The notes below the pieces were generated by a model, which had not been told where the DNA came from, searched no databases, and saw only the letters and a list, made by a program, of their open reading frames with translations. DNA of 64,000 nucleotides from an uncultured Rhodopila sp. (GTDB taxonomy: Bacteria; Pseudomonadota; Alphaproteobacteria; Acetobacterales; Acetobacteraceae): NCBI GenBank assembly GCA_903932145.1, contig CAIZFE010000069.1:1-64000 (forward strand), read 5' to 3'. Shown here piece after piece: positions 1 to 7,728 of this stretch. Position numbers and translations under genes: made by a program. Every line of letters begins with the position of its first letter. Within the stretch, counting starts at the first letter, position 1.

Positions 1-489
1 CTGTTCGAAGGCGGAGCGGGCGAACGCATCCGCCGCAGGCTGTTGGAGGAATTCGACTGCCACACCCTGTTGCGCCTGCCGACCGGGATATTCTACCGCC
101 AAGGCGTCAAGGCGAATGTCCTGTTCTTCCACGCTCGGCCGAGGCGCGCGGAACCCTGGACGCAAGACCTTTGGGTGTATGACCTGCGCACGAACAAGCG
201 CTTCACCCTCAAAGAGCGTCCGCTCCGCTCCGCCGACATGGCCGATTTCATCGCCTGCGCCCGGCTGGCGGAGCGTGGTGCAAGGCAGGAAAGCGAACGC
301 TTCAAACGCTACACCTATTCCGAGTTGGCCGCACGCGAACGCCTTGACTTGAATCTTTCCTGGATACGGGAGGAAGGCGCCACCGATCCCGCGACCCTGC
401 CACCGCCCGCCGAAATCGCTGCCAGCATCGCGGATGAGCTTGAGGCCGCATTGGCTCGGTTTCGAACGGTTGCGGCTAAGCTCGGGTGA
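1..489 (+). CDS. hsdM: Type I restriction-modification DNA methylase subunit (HsdM), C-terminal part only
   Basis: The open frame enters from the left edge, so only about 162 C-terminal residues are visible. The segment LRLPTGIFYRQGVKANVLFF, followed by a W-x-Y-D-L-R-T stretch and a late S-W-I-R-E-E motif, is typical of the C-terminal half of N6-adenine methylases of type I systems. Such subunits methylate host DNA and form a complex with specificity (HsdS) and restriction (HsdR) subunits. The catalytic NPPF region lies outside the window. The next genes run on the other strand, so any hsdS or hsdR partner must lie to the left. The position inside an integrated element suggests an imported defence system. 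The family call is firm; completeness cannot be judged. Confidence 0.85.
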   Translation: MFEGGAGERIRRRLLEEFDCHTLLRLPTGIFYRQGVKANVLFFHARPRRAEPWTQDLWVYDLRTNKRFTLKERPLRSADMADFIACARLAERGARQESERFKRYTYSELAARERLDLNLSWIREEGATDPATLPPPAEIAASIADELEAALARFRTVAAKLG

Positions 490-538
490 TGCCGCAAGCG
501 ACATAGGATTGTCTGCCGGGCCATGGAAGGGGCGAAGG

Positions 539-862
539 TTAGACCTCCTCCACCGTTCGCCGAGCATCGGCTGCCAAGACACGGATGCATTGCCTGAACT
601 GGCGGCTTTCCTTCGAGTAGCTACCGTGCCGCGTATTGGCCCGCCGCATCCGTTCCAGCCCGTCCGGTGTGCGCGGGCCGGTGCTCTTTCCACCGTGCAT
701 CCGACATTGACCGTTGGGCATGGCGGGCGCCTTGCAAGCTCTACCGCTCCGGGTTCGTGCGCCGCAGCGGGGGCATGACTGCGCCAGCGGGAGCGTGGTT
801 TGCCAATCCGGTAGGCGATGTATGGGGTTGTCCCTCAGTGCCGACTTCATGTCTCCCCCCAT
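539..862 (-). CDS. Small HGGxSTGP-motif protein
   Basis: A 107-residue basic protein. It has a CPRCGART-(x)7-C cysteine cluster near residues 30-43, followed by CRMHGGKSTGPRTPDGLERM. The HGGxSTGP signature is common in small proteins of alphaproteobacterial phages and integrative elements, whose function is unknown. The spaced Cys and His residues could bind zinc; this is inference. The first ATG is at 862. A second ATG at 850 overlaps the stop of the preceding gene as ATGA, so that shorter start (103 residues) is a serious alternative. The gene is probably co-transcribed with the 847-1479 gene, its usual kind of neighbour in such elements. Confidence 0.7.
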   Translation of the reverse strand: MGGDMKSALRDNPIHRLPDWQTTLPLAQSCPRCGARTRSGRACKAPAMPNGQCRMHGGKSTGPRTPDGLERMRRANTRHGSYSKESRQFRQCIRVLAADARRTVEEV

Positions 863-1479
863 ACCCCAGGTGTCACAAGTTCGGGCCGGTCAAGTATTGG
901 CACTGCCGCCGATGCCTCAAGCGCGGCCAGTGGGGGCGGGGCGCATGGACCTTGTGATACGTTCCCGACAATCGCCCGACCGCCGTCCTGAACCACCACA
1001 CGCTCGACGCGGACCACTTGCGGACGCTTGCCCCGTTTGCGGTCGAGGGCCTCCAGCATTTCCACCATGGTTCGGGCGAGATTGGCCCCATCCCGCCGCA
1101 GCTTGGATGCAGTGTCACTCGGCTGATCGATAATCATTGAGCGGCGGAAACATTCCATCGCCCCGAAATGCAGCGCGACAGTTTGGGCAGCCAACATCCC
1201 CTCAATTTCATCGGTGGGCTTGAACGCCTTCAATGCTGCCATGACCGCCTGAATTCGGTTCGTCTGGCCATCTTCCTCATTCGACGGAACCCAAATGGTA
1301 GCCAACGCCTCACGCAGCAAAACGTTGTTGAACGTTTCGACCCGAGAGCCGCCTACGCTGGCAAAAGCGTTCGGGCCTCCCCTGATAACGGGGGGACCTT
1401 GGGAGGGCTTTTCAACCGCGAACATTCCATCGGCCGGCGCCGCGAGTTTTCCTGTCTCAGCTTGAGGCGGGGTGGTCAT
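847..1479 (-). CDS. Hypothetical protein of integrative elements
   Basis: A 210-residue soluble protein. I do not recognise a characterised domain. Visible features are a disordered Pro/Gly-rich N-terminus to about residue 45, a helical middle containing MECFRRSMI near residue 110, and a basic segment ending in RVERVVVQDGGRAIVGNV near residues 155-175. Similar proteins usually sit just upstream of an HGGxSTGP protein in alphaproteobacterial elements, as here. The two frames overlap by about 16 bp or share ATGA, which argues for translational coupling. An AACC-N5-GGTT motif lies about 60 bp upstream of its start. A DNA-packaging or element-maintenance role is possible but unproven. Confidence 0.6.
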   Translation of the reverse strand: MTTPPQAETGKLAAPADGMFAVEKPSQGPPVIRGGPNAFASVGGSRVETFNNVLLREALATIWVPSNEEDGQTNRIQAVMAALKAFKPTDEIEGMLAAQTVALHFGAMECFRRSMIIDQPSDTASKLRRDGANLARTMVEMLEALDRKRGKRPQVVRVERVVVQDGGRAIVGNVSQGPCAPPPLAALEASAAVPILDRPELVTPGVWGET

Positions 1480-1537
1480 CGATTGCGCTCCGAGTTGTTC
1501 GAGAAAGTTCTTTCAATTCGCGCCGCTGGGGCGAGTA

Positions 1538-1550
1538 AACCAAATCGGTT
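1538..1550. promoter_or_regulatory. Small inverted-repeat motif AACC-N5-GGTT upstream of the 847-1479 gene
   Basis: The site AACCAAATCGGTT is preceded by AGT, giving AGTAAACCAAA. It lies about 60 bp upstream of the leftward gene starting at 1479. The same AGTAAACCAAA...GGTTG arrangement recurs at 3194-3211 inside a larger palindrome. Two copies in one element suggest a binding site for an element-encoded regulator. Inference from pattern only. Confidence 0.35.
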
Positions 1551-1704
1551 GACGGGGCGTCACTCGAAGAGCTGCCGAAACCCCAATGGCTAGATCGGGC
1601 AAACAGCGCCGACGATGCCGAACGTTGGGCGGCGCTGTCAGTTGGTGGACACAGGCATAAGCCATCGTAGAGTATCCCGCATGGTTAATTTCATGGTGTA
1701 TTTG

Positions 1705-1788
1705 TTTGGGACGCTAAACGCGGTTTTAGGGGCAAGACCGCTATTGGTTTGGGACGCTAGGCTGTTTGTGTCCCAAACCAATAGCGGT
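1705..1788. repeat. 19-bp perfect inverted repeat with a 12-bp direct repeat, overlapping a gene end
   Basis: Positions 1737-1755 and 1770-1788 are perfect reverse complements (19 bp arms, 14-nt loop). The 12-mer TTTGGGACGCTA occurs at 1705-1716 and again at 1748-1759. The right arm encodes part of the last residues of the winged-helix protein, and its stop codon (1741-1743) lies in the left arm. On the minus strand no U-tract follows the stem, so a simple intrinsic terminator is unlikely. Alternatives are an iteron-like or operator site for the adjacent DNA-binding protein. Confidence 0.6.
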
Positions 1789-2529
1789 GGTCCGGTTTGG
1801 CGTCCCACCAGAGTTGCGGGATTTTTTCATCTTGCCGGCTTTGATCCCTTTCGCCTCTGCGGCGTGCAAACGGTAGCGGGCGGGCCTCTTCCCGATGCCA
1901 TCAACCGTCCGCTCTATTTTGCCTTTGCTCATTAAGGATACAAGGACCCGCTGTAGTGTCGCTTTCGGAATGCCAGCCTGAGCCGAAGAAATCGTGCGAT
2001 CTTCATTCAGTAGCGGCGAACCGTCGGCGTTACGGTCTACCGCCTGGAAGTAGAGAAATAGCTTCATTTCGTTGGCTGATAGCTGTGCCGCTAAATGGCG
2101 CAATTTTTCGCAGTGTATTCGGTAAGCGCCACGCAGCTTTGGGTCATTGTCCCGTTTCCATCGTGGTATCGCGTCGCCGTCTCGATGGGGAAGCCTATAG
2201 ACGGCTGCACGACCCTCCGATTGTCCTCCCATTCTGCCCGGCCGGATACCGTCTCTAACCTTCTCGACGATCAAGGCAGCAGTTAGCTCGGCCAGACAGG
2301 CAGTGACGGAATTCGGAGACATTTGCAGATGATCAATTGCCATTTTATGGGGCAAGATCAGTTCGTGGTTGGGGTTGAAGTTGGCTTCTAACATTACGTG
2401 TATGCGCATCGCAGCACCGGACAAGGCCCGGTAGGTCGCACAACCGAGCAGGTCGGCTCGTATTGTGGCATAAGGATCGCGCCTTGGGCTGCTTCGACCA
2501 TGCGGCAGCACTTTCCGACCAATCGTCAT
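1741..2529 (-). CDS. Winged-helix DNA-binding protein, replication-initiator-like or regulator
   Basis: A 262-residue protein. An N-terminal winged-helix-like segment covers about residues 25-110 (HKMAIDHLQMSPNSVTACLAEL is typical of a recognition helix region), followed by a wing-like GRAAVYRLPHR. A second helical segment covers about residues 130-225 (AGIPKATLQRVLVSLMSKGKIERT), which is also helix-turn-helix-like. The C-terminus is Lys/Arg-rich. Two tandem winged-helix-like halves recall plasmid Rep proteins and element regulators, but I cannot name a family. The start at 2529 is supported by AGGGAGG eight bases upstream. The long inverted repeat at 1737-1788 overlaps its 3' end and could be its own target. 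Confidence 0.6.
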   Translation of the reverse strand: MTIGRKVLPHGRSSPRRDPYATIRADLLGCATYRALSGAAMRIHVMLEANFNPNHELILPHKMAIDHLQMSPNSVTACLAELTAALIVEKVRDGIRPGRMGGQSEGRAAVYRLPHRDGDAIPRWKRDNDPKLRGAYRIHCEKLRHLAAQLSANEMKLFLYFQAVDRNADGSPLLNEDRTISSAQAGIPKATLQRVLVSLMSKGKIERTVDGIGKRPARYRLHAAEAKGIKAGKMKKSRNSGGTPNRTTAIGLGHKQPSVPNQ

Positions 2530-2691
2530 GCGGGTTGCCTCCCTGCCAACGTGCCGCTAGCGGATTGCCGTAGTCGCATGGTATTGTCGGGACAGTCACG
2601 AGCCGAACAATCGCTACGCCGCCGGTATCCGCTAGTCGGAACCGGCGGTTACTGTGATAGCAGCAAAATCAGCGATATCGTGGCCAGCATG

Positions 2692-2709
2692 GCTAGCGTT
2701 CCCGCTAGC
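2692..2709. repeat. Short stem-loop downstream of the AlpA-like gene
   Basis: GCTAGC at 2692-2697 and again at 2704-2709 form a 6-bp stem with a 6-nt loop. It lies just after the stop of the leftward AlpA-like gene. There is no T-tract, so it is at best a weak transcription end or operator. The rest of 2530-2722 shows no gene I can support. Confidence 0.3.
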
Positions 2710-2722
2710 TCGCCGAGGGAGT

Positions 2723-2938
2723 TCACGTAGCCACCTGTTGCGCCAATTCAGCAGCCCGACTGGCGAACGTCCGCTTTTCCATCCATGTGGAAATATCAGT
2801 CTCGCGGTAGAGGATGCGGCGCTTGCCGACCCGGACGAACGGAGGGCCATCGCCCGAAACACGCCAACGCTGCGCCGTGCGGGCCGGAATGTTGAAGGTA
2901 GAGAAAAGATCGCGTTCGGTGAGAAATCGTTCAGTCAT
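2723..2938 (-). CDS. AlpA/excisionase-like helix-turn-helix protein
   Basis: A 71-residue protein made of one winged helix-turn-helix. FLTERDLFSTFNIPARTAQRWR is the helix-turn-helix, and FVRVGKRRILYRETDISTWM is the wing and C-terminal helix. This layout is typical of AlpA, excisionase and MerR-like helix_turn_helix_17 proteins. These bind element DNA to direct excision by the adjacent tyrosine recombinase or to regulate its transcription. The position between the winged-helix protein and the integrase fits a recombination directionality factor. Size and domain are clear; the exact role is inferred from context. Confidence 0.8.
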   Translation of the reverse strand: MTERFLTERDLFSTFNIPARTAQRWRVSGDGPPFVRVGKRRILYRETDISTWMEKRTFASRAAELAQQVAT

Positions 2939-3187
2939 TCAAAGCCATTCCATTTCTTTGGAGGGGCAAAGGCACGCTACGGTTAGCGCCTTCACCCCGG
3001 CCGGGCGAATAAATTTATCGTCCTCTCTCCTCCCGGCTCTAATGGCCTTTTCCGCATCGCGGTTGCGCGTTCAAACAACATATTGCGCCTGGGATTGACG
3101 TGCAAGCGTATATGTGGAGGGGGTGGGCGTTATCTGGCGGAAAGTGGCGGTTCGACGCAGAATTGCCACACTGTGTCTGGATGGACA

Positions 3188-3220
3188 CAATAAAGTAAAC
3201 CAAAATGGTTGTCTTTATTG
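3188..3220. promoter_or_regulatory. 33-bp near-perfect palindrome, candidate operator
   Basis: CAATAAAG at 3188-3195 pairs with CTTTATTG at 3213-3220. AACCA at 3198-3202 pairs with TGGTT at 3206-3210, with two mismatched positions between the arms. It lies about 250 bp upstream of the AlpA-like gene start and just beyond the decayed integrase copy. The inner core repeats the motif at 1538-1550. The AT-rich arms stand out from the GC-rich surroundings. An operator or recombination-protein site is plausible. Confidence 0.5.
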
Positions 3221-3254
3221 CCTGTGGAACGAAGAGCGTGAACGCACCAAGCTT

Positions 3255-3405
3255 CTAATGTGACATTCCGCTCCGCTTCCAGCGGGTGCTTCCGATAACC
3301 ACGAGCAACGGCAAACAGCCGAGGCTGGTGGCGAGTGACTTGTCACCACGGGATCGAATCCGGGTGGGCAAGGTTGGAAAGCCTGTCCGGTGGAAGCCTG
3401 CAACC
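3255..3405 (-). pseudogene. Decayed copy of the integrase 3' end
   Basis: Reading leftward, this stretch matches the C-terminal coding part of the adjacent integrase (about 3520-3660): the TTCCRCCGGACRGGC block, a GGATTCGATCCCGTGGT block, then CACCAGCCTC and a TTGCCG/TTCCGCC-GTTGCTCGTG block. The HxxR and Tyr-bearing segments are present at the nucleotide level but are broken by small indels, so no frame reads through. It is either a tandem duplication that decayed or the stump of an earlier related element with the same attachment site. Not functional. Confidence 0.65.
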
Positions 3406-3414
3406 ACAATCGGG

Positions 3415-4647
3415 TTAAGCGCGACGGAATGCGATGATGTTGTCGTCACGGGCCGCCTTATCGGGCGTGCAGTTCAGGACGTGCTTACTCCACTCCTTCA
3501 GCGCAGCTTGGCGTTCCGCTGCGAAGTCATGTCTCTGGTAAACACGAGCGACGGCGGAAAGAGCATGAGGCTGGTGTGCGAGCAACTTGTCAGCAACCAC
3601 GGGATCGAACCCGAGACTGGCCAGCGTGGAAACGCCCGTCCGGCGGAAATCGTGCAATCGCCATTCGCTCACGCCAGATGCCTTATCGAGTGCGATCTTG
3701 ACCTTACTGAACCCGCTAACGGCCGTCTTGCCGGTTGTGGTGAAAACGAGGTCTTGCCCTTCGATCCGAGTGACTGCCGACAATGCTTCTTGAGCGGCAT
3801 CGGTTAACGCCACGATGTGTGGTTTGCCGAGTTTCATCCGTTCGGCGGGGATCGTCCAGGTTGATAGGTCCGGCGTCAATTCCGACCACCGCATGGCGGC
3901 GACTTCCTCCCGCCGCGCCAATGTCAGCATTAGCATGCGTAGCAGCGGCCCCCATGGCTCAGGCAACGCGACTGCGGCCCGCCATATCGCGGCTATCTCC
4001 TTATCGTCCAGAACCCTTTCGCGGGCCGGGATCGCCGGGGCAATCGGGAGGCCAAGGAACGGATTGCCGTCCAGCTTGCCGCGCCGTTGCCCCCAAGTGA
4101 AGCAAGCCCGACCATAAGCCAGGGTTCGGCTTGCCATCGCGACCGCTCCGGCCTTCATCATCTTGTCCAAAGTGTCCACGACGATCTTGCGGTCCAACCG
4201 CGCGGCGGGCTTGTTTAGCTGGCTCGCGAACCCGACCCGCAAGGCGCGCTCTGCCTCCGCCTGATAGCGGGGCCGACGTTTCGCCAGATGAAGCGCGGCC
4301 CAATCCTCAATCAATCGATCAAGGGTCAAGGCCACCTCGGCTTTTGCAGCGGCGACTGCGGCCCGCTTCTCCCGACGCTCGGCAACGATGTCGATCCCGC
4401 GCGCCATAGCCCCCAGGCGGACGCGGGCGGCGTCCCGTGCCTGTTCAACCGTCAACGCACCCCAAAGCCCCAACGCCTCCCGGACTTTCCGGCCTGCTGC
4501 ATCCGTTCGCTGAATGAGAAAGGTCCGGGTGCCTTTGACGGTAACGCGCACGCCCAAGCCAGGGCACTCGCTATCGAACACCAAACGGTCTTTCTTGCCC
4601 GGCAGCGTCGCCAACGTCGCCATATACCGTTCGGTGAATTTTGGCAT
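3415..4647 (-). CDS. int: Tyrosine recombinase / phage-type integrase
   Basis: A 410-residue integrase of the class with an N-terminal DUF4102 arm-binding domain (about residues 1-85), a SAM-like core-binding domain (about 100-190) and a C-terminal catalytic domain. Catalytic residues are visible: Arg in LTLARREEVAAMRW (about 245), HDFRR (His332, Arg335), His358 in LLAHQPHAL and the Tyr370 nucleophile in ARVYQRHD. The start MPKF at 4647 fits the family; the frame is open further upstream without support. It catalyses integration and excision at the tRNA-Thr attachment site, whose fragment begins about 160 bp upstream. All catalytic residues are present, so it is probably active. Confidence 0.93.
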   Translation of the reverse strand: MPKFTERYMATLATLPGKKDRLVFDSECPGLGVRVTVKGTRTFLIQRTDAAGRKVREALGLWGALTVEQARDAARVRLGAMARGIDIVAERREKRAAVAAAKAEVALTLDRLIEDWAALHLAKRRPRYQAEAERALRVGFASQLNKPAARLDRKIVVDTLDKMMKAGAVAMASRTLAYGRACFTWGQRRGKLDGNPFLGLPIAPAIPARERVLDDKEIAAIWRAAVALPEPWGPLLRMLMLTLARREEVAAMRWSELTPDLSTWTIPAERMKLGKPHIVALTDAAQEALSAVTRIEGQDLVFTTTGKTAVSGFSKVKIALDKASGVSEWRLHDFRRTGVSTLASLGFDPVVADKLLAHQPHALSAVARVYQRHDFAAERQAALKEWSKHVLNCTPDKAARDDNIIAFRRA

Positions 4648-4807
4648 TATGTGCAATCCCGTAACATGATGCGGACCCGGAGCGGACCCAGCGGAGGGTC
4701 TTTCTTGGGTCCGCAAGGTGGTGTATGGCGGGAGTATAGTGCGGATTATCGAATGTTCCTAGCACATTAGGCGGCTTGTGGTGATATTTGGCGGTTCTAG
4801 GTTTCTT

Positions 4808-4853
4808 ATTCGTAATCAGTAGGTCCACAGTTCAATTCTGTGCGCCGGCACCA
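4808..4853 (+). repeat. 3' fragment of tRNA-Thr(CGT): probable attachment site at the element end
   Basis: The stretch carries an anticodon loop TTCGTAA (4809-4815, anticodon CGT), a T-arm with CACAG/CTGTG stem (4826-4842) and the acceptor strand CGCCGGC followed by ACCA (4843-4853). Upstream of 4808 there is no D-arm, no 5' acceptor strand and no matching anticodon stem, so this is a 3' half and not a working tRNA gene. Such fragments are left where an element integrates into a tRNA 3' end. The intact tRNA-Thr should lie at the far left end of the element. Chromosomal DNA then starts at about 4854. Confidence 0.75.
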
Positions 4854-5406
4854 TTTAAATCAATGCCTTAGCGGTTGTCACCGTTCTATGATTCTCAATT
4901 AGAATGGTTGTTGCCCATTGGTCCCTCCGGCTTCGGTCGCCGTCCTAGGTGCGTTGCGATGCAAACAAGCCAACGACTCCATCGTTTTCGGGGTCGAGGG
5001 TTCGAGCTCCATCACCCCCTCCAATCAGTTCCTTTCCAACCAATCTCCGCCCCAATTCGAACCGGCACATAGGCCGGCTTCCGGGCGGTTTTGCGTGTGA
5101 GGGTTGGGATTCCAATTCCGGAACGATGCGCGAATTCTCTCTCCCAACGGCGCATTCTCTCTAAGGCTTGGGAGTCGCCCGATTTACTCGACAAGCTTTT
5201 TCCGCAGCAATTTCAATGAAAACTGATTTGCAGGTCGCTGGAAAATTGGTGTCCCGTCCGCTCCTCCTGTCGCGACTTCGAATTGTCGCGGCGCACTCAA
5301 CCTGTCCGGTGCCTATCCATTCAGCCTGGCAAGTCCATCGTTTGAGCCGTGTGATCTCTGCAAGCGACGCTCAGTCATGAGTGACCCGGGGGGATGCCTG
5401 AAGGCG
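4854..5406. other. Non-coding stretch to the right of the attachment site
   Basis: I see no supported gene in these 550 bases. There is a small stem (CGCGAC 5271-5276 with GTCGCG 5285-5290) about 120 bp beyond the end of the next leftward gene, without a T-tract. The direct repeat ATTCTCTCT occurs twice around 5131 and 5154. A GGGTTCGAG stretch near 5008 looks weakly tRNA-like but does not fold. Confidence 0.5.
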
Positions 5407-6456
5407 CTATCCCTGGTCGGCGATCATCCCGCGCACCAATGGAATGACCCTGCTCCCGTATAGCTCGATGCTGCGCATGAGTTTTTCATGCGGCAATGGG
5501 CCGGCGCTGTATTTGAGCTGGAAGCGAGACAGCCCCAGTTCCTTCACCGTGGCGAAAATCTTGCGTGCGACGGTTTCCGGCGAGCCGACATACAGCGAGC
5601 CATGATTGGCTTCCCCGTCGAATTCAGCGCGCTGCATCGGCGGCCAGCCGCGTTCCTGTCCGATACGGTCACGCATCTGCTTGTAGTCGGGCCACATCTC
5701 CTCCCGCGCCTGAGCATCTGTGTCTGCCACATAGCCGGGCGAGTGGACGCCGAACGGCCTCACCGCGGTACCAAAACGCGCATGGGCCCGTTTGGAAAGA
5801 TCCACATAAGGCTGGAAGCGTCGAGGATCGCCGCCGATGATGGCCAGCATCAAAGGCAGATCGTATTTCGCCGCACGCACCACTGAGTCCGGACTGCCTC
5901 CAACGCCGATCCAGGTTTTCAACTGGCGGCCCTCCACCTGAGGAAACACGCGTTGCTCAACCAGCGGCGGGCGGGTTTTACCCTGCCAGGTCACCACCTC
6001 CTGCCGGATCAGGGTAGCGAACAGGTCCAGCTTGTCCTCGAACAGATCTTCGTATTGAGACAACTCATAGCCGAACAGCGGGAAGGACTCCGTGAAGGAG
6101 CCGCGGCCGAGAATGACCTCTGCCCGCCCGCTGGAGGCGGCGTCGAGCGTGGCAAATCGCTGGAACAGTCTGATCGGATCGTCCGAGCTAAGCACGGTCA
6201 CGGCGGTGCCGAGACGAATGCGTTTTGTGCGCCCGGCGATAGCGGCCAGCACGACTTCCGGCGCGGAGATAGCGAAATCAGCGCGGTGGTGCTCACCGAC
6301 GCCAAAGAAATCAACACCAACCGCTTCGGCCAGTTCGGCTTCGGCGATCACATTGCGGATGACCCGGGCATGCGGCAGCAGCGCCCCGGGGCTGATGCCC
6401 GCATCGGATGTAACGTCCCCAAACGTATCCAAACCAAATTCAAGTGGCTGCGGCAT
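5407..6456 (-). CDS. Luciferase-like (LLM class) flavin-dependent oxidoreductase
   Basis: A 349-residue cytosolic protein of the bacterial luciferase superfamily, which uses reduced FMN (or F420) to oxidise small substrates. Seen: LEFGLDTFGDV at the N-terminus, the VGVDFFGVGEHHRADFAISAPEVVLAAIAGRTKRIRLGTAVTVLSS block near residues 45-90 (the EHH and the R-x-G-T-A-V strand are family marks), and GVGGSPDSVVRAAKY near 185. Length fits the family. The substrate is not predictable. It is the first chromosomal gene right of the element and is transcribed leftward towards the attachment site. Confidence 0.85.
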   Translation of the reverse strand: MPQPLEFGLDTFGDVTSDAGISPGALLPHARVIRNVIAEAELAEAVGVDFFGVGEHHRADFAISAPEVVLAAIAGRTKRIRLGTAVTVLSSDDPIRLFQRFATLDAASSGRAEVILGRGSFTESFPLFGYELSQYEDLFEDKLDLFATLIRQEVVTWQGKTRPPLVEQRVFPQVEGRQLKTWIGVGGSPDSVVRAAKYDLPLMLAIIGGDPRRFQPYVDLSKRAHARFGTAVRPFGVHSPGYVADTDAQAREEMWPDYKQMRDRIGQERGWPPMQRAEFDGEANHGSLYVGSPETVARKIFATVKELGLSRFQLKYSAGPLPHEKLMRSIELYGSRVIPLVRGMIADQG

Positions 6457-6539
6457 GCGATCGGATCACCAGGTTATTACAGCGGGTAAGCTCACTCCGC
6501 GGTTCAAGGCAGCGTGGCAGGGTGTTTGATGCACAACAG

Positions 6540-6670
6540 GATGCGACAGCGGCGACACTGCCTTCATCAACGAAATCCGCGGCTACGTCGCGCGATGGCG
6601 CGCCCTGCGAAATCCTGCCGACCAAGGCGTCACCGGCGTAACGCAACGGCTGCTCGACCATTGGCCCTAA
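6540..6670 (+). pseudogene. C-terminal stump of a restriction/helicase-like protein
   Basis: The + frame reads DTAFINEIRGYVARWRALRN then PADQGVTGVTQRLLDHWP and a TAA at 6668-6670. This resembles the FINEIR-x-Y-V-x-x-W-R-A-L-x-N-P-x-x-x-x-V-T segment at the N-terminal side of large DEAD-box type III-like restriction helicases, where it continues into RLLQHWR. Only about 40 residues remain, with no start and an early stop. It overlaps the end of the mscS-like gene on the other strand. Recognised from memory of the family, so moderate confidence only. Confidence 0.45.
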
Positions 6671-7680
6671 ATCGCGTTGGGCACAACATCAACCGCCCGG
6701 GCCAGCGTGCCACCCTGAATGATTCGGATCGAGGTTGCCGGTGCGCCGATCGGGATGGCCAAATCCTGAAATGCCTGCGCTACGCGGAGCAACATCGCGG
6801 ACTTTGCACGTCGCGTCAGGCCAAAGTGTTGGATCGCAAAGGCCAGCTCATAAACAACGAGGGAGTCCGAAAATCCGCACGCATAGGCAACTGGGGTGGT
6901 CCCGTCGGCAATGTCGGCATTGCCGTCGGCAGCGGCCAACAGTGTATCGATGACCAGCGCGGGCTTTATCGACAGGTCCACATTGAGCCGAATAATGCAG
7001 AAATGCGGCCCTTGAGGGCGGCTGTGGTTCGTAACGATAGCCTTCGAAACGAAGCTGTTTGGTATCACGACGGTGTCGTTCGACAAGGTCCGGATGCGCG
7101 TGGCACGCCAGTTAACCTCGATAACCTGTCCCGAAATCTGCTCGGCGACAGTGATCCAGTCGCCCGCCCCCAGGGGACGTTCGATGTTGATGGCAAGACC
7201 GGCGAAGACGTCGCCGAGCGTATTCTGTAACGCGAGGCCCAGGACGATGGCCAAAACGCCGGATGTTGCCAGTAGTGCTGATATCTGTTGCTTGAAGACG
7301 GTGTCCAGGATACCTACGAACGCCAGGACATAGATGAGCGCAGATGCCAGATCGGCAAACAGGCGTCGCGCATGGGGTTCGTCGTTGTTCGGGAAGATCG
7401 TCTGGCGAAGAATTAGGTCAAGCAGGCTCTTAACGAGCCAGGCCCCAAGTATCCACCAGATAATTCCGAACAGCTCGCGTGGCGGATGCCAGCCGCTGGC
7501 TGTCGCATCGAAGAGAAATTCTCCGACCGGGTTGCCCGTTCTGGGAAACAGGGCGGTGATCAGCAGCAGCAAGCTGGCCCCCCCGAAAAGAGGGCGGTGG
7601 GGCCGCAGGCGGGGTAGCATTCCCCAGACGAGGAGGACCGCCGCGGCGGCCAGGATAGAGATCTCCGTCCAGCCAAACAT
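6667..7680 (-). CDS. MscS-family mechanosensitive channel
   Basis: A 337-residue inner-membrane protein. Four hydrophobic segments lie in the first 150 residues (about 5-20, 30-45, 68-88, 110-130). Then comes the pore helix and beta domain typical of MscS: ATSGVLAIVLGLALQNTLGD near 140-158, followed by FAGLAINIERPLGAGDWITV and VIPNSFVSKAIVTNHSRP near 208-225. It would release solutes on hypo-osmotic shock. It is the last gene of a leftward run after an alcohol dehydrogenase (48-bp gap), so it may share the transcript of the lon operon. No cyclic-nucleotide domain is present. Confidence 0.88.
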   Translation of the reverse strand: MFGWTEISILAAAAVLLVWGMLPRLRPHRPLFGGASLLLLITALFPRTGNPVGEFLFDATASGWHPPRELFGIIWWILGAWLVKSLLDLILRQTIFPNNDEPHARRLFADLASALIYVLAFVGILDTVFKQQISALLATSGVLAIVLGLALQNTLGDVFAGLAINIERPLGAGDWITVAEQISGQVIEVNWRATRIRTLSNDTVVIPNSFVSKAIVTNHSRPQGPHFCIIRLNVDLSIKPALVIDTLLAAADGNADIADGTTPVAYACGFSDSLVVYELAFAIQHFGLTRRAKSAMLLRVAQAFQDLAIPIGAPATSIRIIQGGTLARAVDVVPNAI

Positions 7681-7728
7681 CGTGCTGCAATCCTTCCGCC
7701 GATGTCCGGCTTTTTTCGATCGTTGGTT

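Noticed and set aside
4940-5030. Possible tRNA or tmRNA 3' end (GGGTTCGAG ... CACCCCCTCC)
   Set aside because: The T-arm does not pair well, there is no CCA and no upstream arms fold. Left as non-coding.
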